Positions 25,458 through 33,684 of a DNA stretch of 36,472 bases are shown here, piece by piece (within the stretch, counting starts at the first letter, position 1; each line of letters begins with the position of its first letter). The notes beneath the pieces were generated by a model, which made no database searches, was not told the origin of the DNA, and was given only the letters and a program-made list of their open reading frames with translations. The position numbers and the translations under genes were made by a program. Source of the stretch: CBCXVS01 sp965178525 (GTDB lineage Bacteria > Tectomicrobia > Entotheonellia > Entotheonellales > Entotheonellaceae). The DNA lies in the NCBI GenBank assembly GCA_965178525.1, contig CBCXVS010000032.1, positions 1-36,472 on the forward strand. Reading direction: 5' to 3'.

Positions 25458-25790
25458 TTAAAGCGGGTAGCAGGTTGTCAGGCGTGGGGTATCCGACTCA
25501 TGTTCGATAATCCAGCCACTTCGCACGATGGCCTGCTTGTCACGCCATGCCAGTAGAAAGTCTACATGGTAGCGTTGCCCATAGGCATCACGTCTCCCTA
25601 ATTGTGCGTCGGAGGTCGTGACCGCTTGCAAGAGGATCGCACGCAAATCCTCAGCATCATCGACGGTCATGCCTAAAGCCATCGCGAACAATCGCGCCTT
25701 ATGTTGCCCTTCGTCATGCATGGGGTTCAAGCAGTAGTCGCGCAACTTGCGAATGTCGACGATTGCACGCTCTGCATTTGGAATGAGCAT
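25458..25790 (-). CDS. DUF6883 protein
   Basis: 110 residues from ATG 25790: MLIPNAERAIVDIRKLRDYC, LNPMHDEGQHKARLFAMALG, ending in a strand-rich WIIEHESDTPRLTTCYPL. The NPxxxxGxHKARxF motif is characteristic of DUF6883, found alone or at the end of large toxins. Function unknown. The ribosome site is weak. The frame stays open upstream to 25889, but that part overlaps the DUF4926 remnant and is not protein-like. It pairs with the DUF4926 gene downstream. Confidence 0.75.
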   Translation of the reverse strand: MLIPNAERAIVDIRKLRDYCLNPMHDEGQHKARLFAMALGMTVDDAEDLRAILLQAVTTSDAQLGRRDAYGQRYHVDFLLAWRDKQAIVRSGWIIEHESDTPRLTTCYPL

Positions 25791-25804
25791 ATAGGAAAAA
25801 GAGA

Positions 25805-25940
25805 AAAAGGTGACAGATTTATTTTTTGCATTGTCGGACGCATGAGGCGTGTGACGATCCACTCGACTCAGACTGCAGCTGTGTTGCAAGACGTTCGTCG
25901 TGCAAGACCCTGATCTGCTCTGGACACAACCCGATGATAC
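25805..25940 (-). pseudogene. Remnant of a second DUF4926 gene (3' end)
   Basis: Aligns by eye at roughly three-quarters identity with the region covering the last part and 3' flank of the intact DUF4926 gene (about 25155-25275). Both copies share the post-stop string ATTTATTTTTTG (plus strand), and the minus-strand codons still read PEQIRVLHDERLATQLQSE against PEQIMVLHYEPLATQPQSE. The copy lacks the 5' part of the gene and its stop codon. It ends against the threonine synthase stop (25943), so a tandem duplication was cut down here. Confidence 0.7.
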
Positions 25941-25942
25941 GT

Positions 25943-27115
25943 CTATCCCATGGCCTGGCGCAAGACGTCGAGATACTTCAGCCCACTGCCGGTATTGAAC
26001 ACCACCACCCGCTCCTCCCGATCGATCCAGCCCTGCGCCATCAGGTGCTGCAAACCCGCCACGGCGCCACCCGTCTCCGGGCAGACAAAGAGCCCCTCGT
26101 GCCGACCGACGAGGTTCACGCCCTCGACAATCTCCTCATCACGCACCGCCACCGCCGTGCCCTTGCTCTCGCGTAAGGCGCGCAGCATCAAGGCATCGCC
26201 CACGGCGCTGGGGACGCGTAGGCCAGCCGCGATGGTCGACGCATTTTCCCAGGGCTCGGCATGCTCAGCGCCCTGCTGAAACGCCCGCACAATCGGGGCG
26301 CAGCCCGCCGCTTGCACCGAGACCATGCGGGGCCGCGACGCGCCGATCCAGCCCATCGCTTCCATTTCCTCAAAGCTCTTCCACATCCCGATCAAGCCTG
26401 TCCCTCCGCCTGTGGGACAGACAATGACATCGGGGAGCTGCCAGTCGAATTGCTCGGCGAGCTCGTAGCCCATGGTTTTCTTCCCCTCAACGCGATAGGG
26501 CTCTTTCAACGTCGAGAGATCGAACCACCCGTGCGTATCGCGACCAGTCGCCACCCGCCGGCCGGCATCGGTGATGAGTCCATCGATCAACTCTACGTCC
26601 GCGCCATTGACTTGGCACTCGATGACAAATGCTTCCGGCACATCTTTGGGCATGACGACGTGCGCCGGTATGCCGGCACGGGCCGCATAGGCCGCGGCCG
26701 CGCCACCGGCGTTGCCGGCGGAGGGCATCCCCACCTCCCGCACGCCGAGTTCAACGGCGCGGGAAATCGCCAGGGCAATCCCGCGCGCCTTGAACGAGCC
26801 GGTCGGATTCACCGATTCATCTTTGATCGAGAGATGCCGCAGGCCAAGCCGTTCGCCCAGCCTATCCGTCGGTAGGAGCGGCGTCATGCCTTCGCCCAGG
26901 GAGACGATACCGGCCGGACTCTGCACCGGTAGCACGTGGTGATAGCGCCATAGCGACTGCCCCGTCAAGCGGTCACGGGGCCGCGCTGCCGCCGCTTCGG
27001 CCAGCCGGTATTGGGCCAGAATGGGTGCGCCACAGGAGCAGAGATTGACGAGGGCTGTCGGTTCAAACGTGCGGTCACAAGCGGAACACGCCAGGTGATC
27101 AAAGTAGCTAAACAT
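25943..27115 (-). CDS. thrC: Threonine synthase
   Basis: 390 residues, a PLP fold-type II enzyme. It starts with a small zinc-ribbon-like segment (C10-x2-C13 ... C26-x-C28), found in many threonine synthases. PLP lysine K109 lies in NPTGSFKARG; the phosphate loop is CPTGGGTGLIG; SAGNAGGAAAAY follows the lysine. It converts O-phosphohomoserine to threonine. The ATG at 27115 has GGGAG 8 nt upstream. No other threonine genes adjoin; the gene diverges from the DUF1501 operon and ends against the DUF4926 remnant. Related PLP enzymes (cysteate or diaminopropionate synthases) cannot be fully excluded. Confidence 0.88.
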   Translation of the reverse strand: MFSYFDHLACSACDRTFEPTALVNLCSCGAPILAQYRLAEAAAARPRDRLTGQSLWRYHHVLPVQSPAGIVSLGEGMTPLLPTDRLGERLGLRHLSIKDESVNPTGSFKARGIALAISRAVELGVREVGMPSAGNAGGAAAAYAARAGIPAHVVMPKDVPEAFVIECQVNGADVELIDGLITDAGRRVATGRDTHGWFDLSTLKEPYRVEGKKTMGYELAEQFDWQLPDVIVCPTGGGTGLIGMWKSFEEMEAMGWIGASRPRMVSVQAAGCAPIVRAFQQGAEHAEPWENASTIAAGLRVPSAVGDALMLRALRESKGTAVAVRDEEIVEGVNLVGRHEGLFVCPETGGAVAGLQHLMAQGWIDREERVVVFNTGSGLKYLDVLRQAMG

Positions 27116-27167
27116 GGTGCGGTCTCCCGATGCGCAGCAATGGCGCGGCATCCGACAAGGAAAAAGA

Positions 27168-27195
27168 TTGACACACGGACGGTGCAGTGTACCAT
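27168..27195 (+). promoter_or_regulatory. Sigma-70-like promoter of DUF1501 operon
   Basis: TTGACA (27168-27173) with TACCAT (27190-27195) at 16-nt spacing; CATAAT (27193-27198) at 19 nt is an alternative. It lies about 90 nt before the operon start. Confidence 0.5.
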
Positions 27196-27283
27196 AATAT
27201 GCCCATGAGAACTCAGTAAAGAACAGACAGACCAAGATATCGCAGCGCGCCCAAGACAGCCGGATCCTGAGAGGAGAGACGCC

Positions 27284-28417
27284 ATGGCCTCTACGATACG
27301 AGACAAAGCGCTTGTCGTCATTCAGCTTAGCGGTGGCAACGATTACCTGAACACCGTTGTGCCCTATGGCAATGACCTCTACTACGATTTTCGCCCGACG
27401 GTGCATATCCCGGCAGAGAACGTGCTGCCCATTGACGACACCTACGGCTTCCGGCCGGGCATGGAGCCGATCAAGGCGTTGTGGGACCAAGGTCACGTGG
27501 CCGTCATCAATGGGATTGGCTATCCCAAGCCGGACCGCTCGCACTTCCGCTCGATGGATATCTGGCACACGGCGGAACCGGAACAAATCGCCAAAGAGGG
27601 ATGGCTGGGGCGTGTGATTCGCGACCTCGATCCCCAGGGCGACAACGTGCTCACGGGTGTCAACTTCGGGCGCGGGTTGCCGCGGGCCCTGGGCTGCAGA
27701 GGCGTGCCGGTGGCGTCGGTGGGGAACCTCGATACGTACGGTTTGTTCCCCGATCTGCAGGACGACTTGGCGCGTCAAGCGGCGCTGCAAACGTTTGCCA
27801 GGATGTACGGCGGGGCTGGCGGCAAGGACATCGTGAAGGATTTCTTAGGGCAGACGGGTTCCGATGCGCTCAAAGGCGCCGACATTCTCAGGACGGCTCC
27901 CGCCGCCTATGCCTCGACCGTGGCCTACCCGGACACGGCCCTGGCCGGGGGTCTGAAGAGTATGGCGCAAGTGCTGTTCGCCGATCTGGGCACCCGCATC
28001 TACTACACGCAGCTCGGCGGCTGGGACACCCACTCCGGTGAGTTGCCCACACACGCGCAACTGTGGGGCGAAGTCTCGGGCGCGGTGGGGGCCTTTATAG
28101 ATGATCTGCACGAGCACGGCCGCGGCGGCGATGTGATCGTCCTCATCTTTTCCGAGTTCGGCCGGCGTATCCGCGACAATGGCTCCGGGTGCGATCATGG
28201 CTCCGGCGGGGTGGCCTTCCTCATTGGCGATGCCGTGCAGGGCGGCATGTACGGCGAGTATCCGTCGCTGAAGCTGGAGGATCAGTTGGAAGGCGATTTG
28301 CAATTCAACAACGACTTCCGTTGCACGTATGCCACCATCCTGGAGCAGTGGCTGGGCCTGCACCCTGATCCCATCGTCAACGGCCATTTCGAGCAATTTG
28401 CCTGCATGCAGGCGTAG
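27284..28417 (+). CDS. DUF1501 family protein
   Basis: 377 residues with DUF1501 hallmarks: LSGGNDYLNTVVPYG at the start, SHFRSMDIWHTAEP, GGWDTHSGELPTH, and IFSEFGRRIRDNGSG with a DHGSG metal-site-like segment, as in the alkaline-phosphatase/sulfatase-like fold. Many DUF1501 proteins carry a Tat signal; this one has none, beginning directly with MASTIRDKALVVIQLSGGN, so it may be cytoplasmic or moved by a partner. GAGAGGAGA precedes the ATG. First gene of an operon with DUF1800 (33 nt) and an NHL protein. Function unknown. Confidence 0.9.
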   Translation: MASTIRDKALVVIQLSGGNDYLNTVVPYGNDLYYDFRPTVHIPAENVLPIDDTYGFRPGMEPIKALWDQGHVAVINGIGYPKPDRSHFRSMDIWHTAEPEQIAKEGWLGRVIRDLDPQGDNVLTGVNFGRGLPRALGCRGVPVASVGNLDTYGLFPDLQDDLARQAALQTFARMYGGAGGKDIVKDFLGQTGSDALKGADILRTAPAAYASTVAYPDTALAGGLKSMAQVLFADLGTRIYYTQLGGWDTHSGELPTHAQLWGEVSGAVGAFIDDLHEHGRGGDVIVLIFSEFGRRIRDNGSGCDHGSGGVAFLIGDAVQGGMYGEYPSLKLEDQLEGDLQFNNDFRCTYATILEQWLGLHPDPIVNGHFEQFACMQA

Positions 28418-28450
28418 CTGGCTTCTGCATGTCATCAAGGAGACGACCGC

Positions 28451-29866
28451 ATGAGTAACCACGACCTCACCCTCATGGCCCATTTGCTACGCCGCGCCGG
28501 CTTTGGCGCCACCCGGGACGAATTGGAAGCCTACGCCGCCAAGGGCTACGACACGGCGGTGGAGGACCTGCTGCAACCCGGCGACCCGCAAGCGATGCCG
28601 GACGATCTCATCCGCCGCTATCACGTGGACATGTCGGAACTGCGCCAGCTCGATGGCGCGGGGACCTACTGGATATACCGCATGATTACGACGAAGTGCC
28701 CGCTGGAGGAAAAAATTGCGCTCTTCTGGCATAGCCTGTTTGCCACGGGGTACACCAAACTCAATCAGGCCCGAGCCCTGCTGAACCAGATCGATATGTT
28801 TCGGCGTTGCGGCCTGGGGCGCTTCGATGCGCTGCTGCTCGAATTGTCCAAAGACCCCGCCATGCTCCTGTGGCTCGATAATAACGACAACCACAAGGAC
28901 GCCATCAACGAGAATTACGGCCGCGAGCTGCTCGAGCTGTTCTCGATGGGTATTGGCCATTACACCGAGCAGGACATCAAGGAATGCGCCCGTGCCTTCA
29001 CGGGCTGGACACTGAAAAACGCCGAGTACATGGCCATGCGGGCCAGCAAGGATTCCATCTGGCCCTACAGCCGGATCAACTGGCACTTCGAGTACCGCGA
29101 TTGGGACCACGATGATGGCGAGAAGACCTTCCTGGGCGAGACGGGCCGGTTCAACGGGGAGGACATTATCGACATCATCGCGCGTCAAGAGGCCACGGCG
29201 CGGTTTGTCAGCCAACGCTTGTTCCAGTTCTTCGCGGCGGATGAGATTGACGCGGACGGTGACGCGGTGGTGGAGGCGATGATGCAGTCCTACTTCGACT
29301 CCGGATACGAAATTCGCGCGCTTCTGCGGACGCTGTTTCACTCCAACTATTTCAAGTCGGAATCGGCGCGCTACGCCCGTGTGAAGGCGCCTGTCGAGCT
29401 TCTCGTCGGCGCCATACGACTGGCCGGTAGTTATCAGAAGCCGACTCTGGGCGCCAATCAGCTGGCGTATCAGGGCCTCTTCATGGGGCAAGGGTTGCTG
29501 GCGCCGCCAACGGTTGAGGGTTGGCATGAGGGCATGGAGTGGATTGATAGTGGCGCGCTGGTCGAGCGGATTAATTTTGTCGCCAAGGAACTCAGTGACG
29601 TCAGCAAACCGGGCGTGCGCGCGATTATCGATCGCCTCGCCACGGAAGACGGCGGCACGCTGACGCCGGAGCAATTGGTTGACCGCTGCCTGGACTTGGT
29701 CGGACCAGTCGCGGCTGACGACGAAACGCGCGTGGCTCTCGTCGATTATGCCGCGAATCAAGGGGACCTGAACCTGCAAGCTTGCGAGCCGGGAGACGCC
29801 TCGGAACAGCGCGTTGGCAACATGCTGCGCATGATCGCCTCGACGCGGGAGTTTCAGTTGGCCTAG
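28451..29866 (+). CDS. DUF1800 family protein
   Basis: 471 residues. Typical DUF1800 features: the start LLRRAGFGATRDELE, the WHSLFATGYTKLNQA segment, and NENYGRELLELFSMGIGHYT followed by ARAFTGWTL. No signal peptide, consistent with its DUF1501 partner. AAGGAGACG precedes the ATG. DUF1800 and DUF1501 genes are almost always adjacent, suggesting a joint complex, but no activity is proven. Confidence 0.92.
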   Translation: MSNHDLTLMAHLLRRAGFGATRDELEAYAAKGYDTAVEDLLQPGDPQAMPDDLIRRYHVDMSELRQLDGAGTYWIYRMITTKCPLEEKIALFWHSLFATGYTKLNQARALLNQIDMFRRCGLGRFDALLLELSKDPAMLLWLDNNDNHKDAINENYGRELLELFSMGIGHYTEQDIKECARAFTGWTLKNAEYMAMRASKDSIWPYSRINWHFEYRDWDHDDGEKTFLGETGRFNGEDIIDIIARQEATARFVSQRLFQFFAADEIDADGDAVVEAMMQSYFDSGYEIRALLRTLFHSNYFKSESARYARVKAPVELLVGAIRLAGSYQKPTLGANQLAYQGLFMGQGLLAPPTVEGWHEGMEWIDSGALVERINFVAKELSDVSKPGVRAIIDRLATEDGGTLTPEQLVDRCLDLVGPVAADDETRVALVDYAANQGDLNLQACEPGDASEQRVGNMLRMIASTREFQLA

Positions 29867-29884
29867 CCGGGTGGAGATGGAGCC

Positions 29885-30916
29885 ATGAGCACTCAAGCCG
29901 CTGTGCAACCCATACGGCTCGCGTACATCAAGACGATTGGCATTGTGAATAACGGCTTTAACGGACGCGGCTTTGCCAACCCGTATGATGTGGCGGTTAG
30001 CCGGGATGGCCGCATTTTCGTGCTAAACCGCTGTGATCCGCCGCGGGCGGCGGCGATCCGCGTGGGCATTTGCAATTTGGATGAAGACTATCTGGGCGAG
30101 TTCGGTAAAGGCTTTGGCGAAGGCGATGAGCAGTTCAAGTGGCCTGTCGCCATGGCGTTCGATAGCCAGGATCGCCTGTATATTACGGATGAGCAAAACC
30201 ATCGTGTGTCAATTTTCGATGCCTCCGGAACGTTCCTGGCGAAATGGGGCCGGGCCGGCCGTGGCGACGGCGAATTCGATGGCCCTGCCGGTATTGCGAT
30301 CGACCGCGATGACCACGTCTACGTCGTGGATCAAAACCATCATCGGGTGCAGAAATTCACGGCGGATGGCGCCTATCTCCTGCAGTGGGGCGCGGAGGGC
30401 GCGGGCAACGGTCAGTTTAATCTACCCTGGGGCATCTGTGTGGATACACAGGGCGCGGTGTACGTTGCCGATTGGCGCAACGATCGCATTCAGAAATTTA
30501 CCGCCGATGGCCAGTTCGTCGCCAGCTATGGCGCCTCAGGACAGGCGGAGGGTCAGTTCAACCGGCCTTCCGGCGTGGCGGTCGATCCTGAGGGCTATAT
30601 CTACGTGGCCGATTGGGGCAACGAGCGCGTGCAGGTTCTCGGGCCGGATGGGAGCTGCCAATTGATATTGCGCGGGCAAGCCACCGTGTCGAAGTGGGCC
30701 GAGGCGTACTATGCGACGAACCCTGAGGAGTGGGAAACGCGGCAAATGTCAAGCCTCGTTCCGGACTTGCCGCCCCACCTCAACACGCCCTATCAAATTT
30801 CCTCGCAAACCGAGCCGTATTTCTGGGGTCCGGTGTCGGTCACCCTGGATCGGGACAACCGGCTGTACGTGCCGGAAACGAATCGCCACCGGTTGCAGAT
30901 TTACCGGAAAAGGTAA
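29885..30916 (+). CDS. NHL-repeat beta-propeller protein
   Basis: 343 residues with at least five NHL repeats, each following GxFxxPxGIAxDxxxxxYVxDxxNxRVQxF: about 30-62, 83-112, 130-160, 177-207 and 224-252, plus a last blade (about 312-341) that could close a six-bladed propeller. No signal peptide or catalytic domain. NHL propellers bind proteins, RNA or small ligands, or act as lyases. GGAGATGGAG precedes the ATG, 18 nt after the DUF1800 stop, so it is the third gene of the operon. Confidence 0.92.
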   Translation: MSTQAAVQPIRLAYIKTIGIVNNGFNGRGFANPYDVAVSRDGRIFVLNRCDPPRAAAIRVGICNLDEDYLGEFGKGFGEGDEQFKWPVAMAFDSQDRLYITDEQNHRVSIFDASGTFLAKWGRAGRGDGEFDGPAGIAIDRDDHVYVVDQNHHRVQKFTADGAYLLQWGAEGAGNGQFNLPWGICVDTQGAVYVADWRNDRIQKFTADGQFVASYGASGQAEGQFNRPSGVAVDPEGYIYVADWGNERVQVLGPDGSCQLILRGQATVSKWAEAYYATNPEEWETRQMSSLVPDLPPHLNTPYQISSQTEPYFWGPVSVTLDRDNRLYVPETNRHRLQIYRKR

Positions 30917-31061
30917 TCGCTGATGCCCCTGTTCACGGTGTGTGGCCAGGGGCCGTCCTTATAAGCCTGCGTACTCTTGCCTCATCGTGCACACTCGAAA
31001 ACGACTGCTCGATTGGACGTTGATCTGTGAAATCTCTGCGAGTTGGTCAATCTGAGACTGT

Positions 31062-31355
31062 GTGATACTGTACATATCGATTCGGCCACCAGGCGCACGA
31101 CATTCGGGAGCTAGCCTCAAAGCGGGTGATGCCGCACTTCGCAGCCAGTACGGCGAGACGAGCGATATCCGCTATGCTCTCATTCTCGTGTATGGTGGCT
31201 TGGAATCGTCTCGTTGGAAGGTGGTGAGAGCCAACCAACCCTGGCTCTTTCAGATTCCGAACCTCGAGTCGGGGGCGACGGCCTACGTTGCTTACTACAC
31301 CAATATCGACCCGAGTCGGGAGATCGATCTAATTCGCGAAGAACCGCGACCTTGA
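31062..31355 (+). CDS. Small hypothetical protein, doubtful
   Basis: 97 codons. The second half has G/C-rich third positions like neighbouring genes and reads protein-like (WKVVRANQPWLFQIPNLESG, AYVAYYTNIDPSREIDLI). The first half does not, and no ribosome site is seen. It may be the surviving 3' end of a decayed gene. The remainder of 30917-31406 shows nothing supportable. Confidence 0.3.
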   Translation: MILYISIRPPGARHSGASLKAGDAALRSQYGETSDIRYALILVYGGLESSRWKVVRANQPWLFQIPNLESGATAYVAYYTNIDPSREIDLIREEPRP

Positions 31356-31406
31356 CTGCTTGCGTCGGCCCTCTATCGTACTATCTTTTGGTTAGGGATC
31401 GCTTCG

Positions 31407-32201
31407 ATGGGAATGACGTTTGACCTGAAAGAGACCGTCGAGTTTGTCCAACGCCTTTGTGGCGAGCAGGCCCAGCTCGCCCGAGATCAGTGGACTAGGA
31501 TGGGCGCCATCTCCTACAAGAATCAAAGGGATTTTGTCACTGAAGTGGATCTGCAAATCGAAAACAATCTCAAGTCGGCGCTTCGCCGTTACTTTCCCAA
31601 CCATGGGTTTTGTGGTGAGGAAACAGCCGCCGAGAACGAAGATGCCATCTATCAATGGCTGATCGATCCCATCGACGGTACGAAATGGTACGCGGCGCAA
31701 TCGAGCCTATTCGCCATCTCTATAGCCTTATTGCAACAGGGCGAGCCGGTGCTCGGAGTCATTCACGCCCCCGCCTCTCATCAGTGTTTCTACGCCTATC
31801 GGGGCGGAGGGTCGTTTCTCGACGGTCGTCGTTTGCCAGGACCGAAGGCAGCCAAGCTCTCCACCGTGATTGCGAACGTCGATACTCTGGGGACCGACAC
31901 ATTATCCCCCGACGAGAGAAGTTGGTTTGAGCACAAGTTCATCGAGTTGACCCGGAAGTTCTATCGTGTGCGGTGCCTGGGTCTCGGCTCCCTGTCGGCC
32001 TGCTGGCTCGCCAGCGGCGCGCTCGATGCCTACATTGATTTGACGGGTTATATCAAACCTCAGGATCTCGCTGCTGGTAGGATCATCATGAGCGAAGTGG
32101 GGGTGCGGCTAGAGTATATTGCACTCCCATTGGGCCCCCCGCGTCTCGTTGCCGCCCCACCGCAGATCTGGGAGGCGTTGGTCCGCCTTCTTACCGCGTA
32201 G
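31407..32201 (+). CDS. Inositol monophosphatase family phosphatase
   Basis: 264 residues with the Li+-sensitive phosphatase signatures: DFVTEVDLQIE (metal-site D), GEE (70-72), WLIDPIDGT (DPIDGT at 87-92), and GSLSACWLASGALDAYID followed by PQDLAAG in place of the usual WDxAAG. All three metal-ligand regions are recognisable. Members dephosphorylate inositol phosphates, PAP (CysQ), histidinol phosphate (HisN) or fructose bisphosphate; the substrate cannot be assigned. AGGGA about 8 nt upstream supports ATG 31407. Its 3' end overlaps the convergent Uma2 gene by 11 bp. Confidence 0.9.
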   Translation: MGMTFDLKETVEFVQRLCGEQAQLARDQWTRMGAISYKNQRDFVTEVDLQIENNLKSALRRYFPNHGFCGEETAAENEDAIYQWLIDPIDGTKWYAAQSSLFAISIALLQQGEPVLGVIHAPASHQCFYAYRGGGSFLDGRRLPGPKAAKLSTVIANVDTLGTDTLSPDERSWFEHKFIELTRKFYRVRCLGLGSLSACWLASGALDAYIDLTGYIKPQDLAAGRIIMSEVGVRLEYIALPLGPPRLVAAPPQIWEALVRLLTA

Positions 32202-32889
32202 GGAGCAGCGCATCAATCATCACGACCACCTCAGGCGCGGCCAATGGGGCCACCTGCTCACCCTCCCGCAGCACCTGCCGCTCCTGGTAGCGCCAGCCCG
32301 AGAAAGAGGCGGCGTCGGGCACAGGTTGCCGATACACGTCGACAGAACGCTCGGGGAGATTGACCAGCCAGTATTCCTGGATACCCGCCGCGGCATACAG
32401 CGGACCCTTCCGATCGCGGTCATAGGCCAGAGAAGATTCTGCCACTTCCACGATGAGCGACGCACCCGTGGGACGGCCGGCCTCGTTTGTCGGCGTGTCC
32501 AGAGCGGTGACGGCAAGGTCCGGCTCCGGCTCGCTGGTCAAGGCCGGCAAGGCCAGGGGCATCTGGATGCGGAGATGGAAACCGGTCTGCGGGTTGAAGT
32601 GGGGCAGCAGAATATAGTTCAACTGCATGATCGCCAGCGCATGTGGCTCGCCCATCGGCGCCATGGTGAGAATCTTTCCCTGGATGAGTTCCACGTGTTT
32701 GCCCTCGAGGATTCCCAGCGCGATGAGCGCTTCATACTCATCGAGTGTCCAGCGATAGGGGCGTATAAAAGCACCTGTGATGACCACGTCGCCGTCGAGT
32801 AATTCGATTTTTTCGAACATGCCGGCGGCGCGCATGCGCTCGTAATCCGCACTTGTCCACTGATGCTGGGTGAGGGTCGCAAGCGTCAT
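32191..32889 (-). CDS. Uma2-family nuclease-fold protein with duplicated N-terminal motif
   Basis: 232 residues. The Uma2/DUF820 PD-(D/E)xK core is visible: EPEPDLAV (D124) and LIVEVAESS (E148), then DRKGPLYAAAGIQEYWLV. The usual N-terminal motif (W-T-x2-DYE-x-M-x2-A-G-x-F...VELxxG) appears twice: residues 10-40 (QWTSADYERMRAAGMFEKIE) and 46-80 (RWTLDEYEALIALGILEGKH, then VELIQGKILTMAPMG). So the family's normal start is residue 46 and one unit has been added in front. Function of Uma2 proteins is unproven; they are expanded in cyanobacteria and complex bacteria. Convergent overlap with the phosphatase gene. Confidence 0.9.
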   Translation of the reverse strand: MTLATLTQHQWTSADYERMRAAGMFEKIELLDGDVVITGAFIRPYRWTLDEYEALIALGILEGKHVELIQGKILTMAPMGEPHALAIMQLNYILLPHFNPQTGFHLRIQMPLALPALTSEPEPDLAVTALDTPTNEAGRPTGASLIVEVAESSLAYDRDRKGPLYAAAGIQEYWLVNLPERSVDVYRQPVPDAASFSGWRYQERQVLREGEQVAPLAAPEVVVMIDALLPTR

Positions 32890-33065
32890 GACGAGTCCTC
32901 CTCATGAGGTTTCTTGCATCTCAGATGACGTGTGTACGGATAATGGCGTGAAACCAACCCGGCGTCAACAGAAGCGGCCATTCCGGTTGAAAAGTGTGAG
33001 GGAAATTCTTATCCTCCGATATGACTCATGTCCTTTCTCAGTGATATCGCACAAAGGCTTTGCGT

Positions 33066-33671
33066 ATGGTATTGCTCCAGGATTTAACCGAGCACTTGCA
33101 GATAGACGACCCGGAAGAGCGGCATCTGATTAGTCGCGTGAGTTGGGAACAGTACGAAGCCGTGCTGGCAGACTTGGGGGATAGCCCCGTTTATCGCGTC
33201 ACATTTTTGGATGGAACGTTAGAGATCATGTCACCCAGTCGTCGTCACGAAGTCAGTACTGAAAACATTGGCGGACTGCTTGAAGCCTATTTTGAAGAAA
33301 CGCGGACCCGATTTTGGAGACTGGGATCGACCACCTTTCGCCGGGATGAAACGAGCGGCGGCACAGAACCGGACAAATCCTATAACCTTGGGACTGAAAA
33401 AGAATTCCCCGATTTCGCCATTGAAGTGATCGTCACCAGCGGTGGTATCGACAAGCTGGAAGTCTACAGGCGACTCGGTGTGACCGAAGTGTGGTTTTTC
33501 CAGGATGACGGCTTCGCCGTGTATCGCTTACAGGGCGAAGCCTACGAGCGCATGGCTACGAGTGAGCTGTTGGCTGAGGTCGACTTGGCGTTGCTAGCCG
33601 ACTACGCCATGCATCCCGATCCCTTAGAAGCCCTCATGGCGTATCGGCGCAGCATACGAGGTCATGTGTGA
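33066..33671 (+). CDS. Uma2-family nuclease-fold protein (second copy, different subgroup)
   Basis: 201 residues. It resembles the cyanobacterial-type DUF820/Uma2: VSWEQYEAVLADLGDSPVYR, LDGTLEIMSPSRRHE, EPDKSYNLG (E101, D103), FAIEVIVTSGGIDKLEVYRR (E120) and VTEVWFFQDD, all in the expected order for the nuclease fold. The ATG at 33066 is preferred (AAAGGC 8 nt upstream) over a TTG at 33060. It is not closely similar to the Uma2 protein upstream, so the two are unlikely to be a recent duplication. It is divergent from that gene across a 176-bp gap. Confidence 0.88.
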   Translation: MVLLQDLTEHLQIDDPEERHLISRVSWEQYEAVLADLGDSPVYRVTFLDGTLEIMSPSRRHEVSTENIGGLLEAYFEETRTRFWRLGSTTFRRDETSGGTEPDKSYNLGTEKEFPDFAIEVIVTSGGIDKLEVYRRLGVTEVWFFQDDGFAVYRLQGEAYERMATSELLAEVDLALLADYAMHPDPLEALMAYRRSIRGHV

Positions 33672-33684
33672 GTGCATCGGAGAC

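Noticed and set aside
28487..29908. 473-codon minus-strand open frame opposite DUF1800
   Set aside because: The DUF1800 frame has clear family motifs; this is its mirror and has no protein-like features.
31047..31238. Minus-strand 63-codon frame with IADIARLAVLAAKCG
   Set aside because: No ribosome site and no family match; overlaps a plus-strand frame that is at least as plausible.
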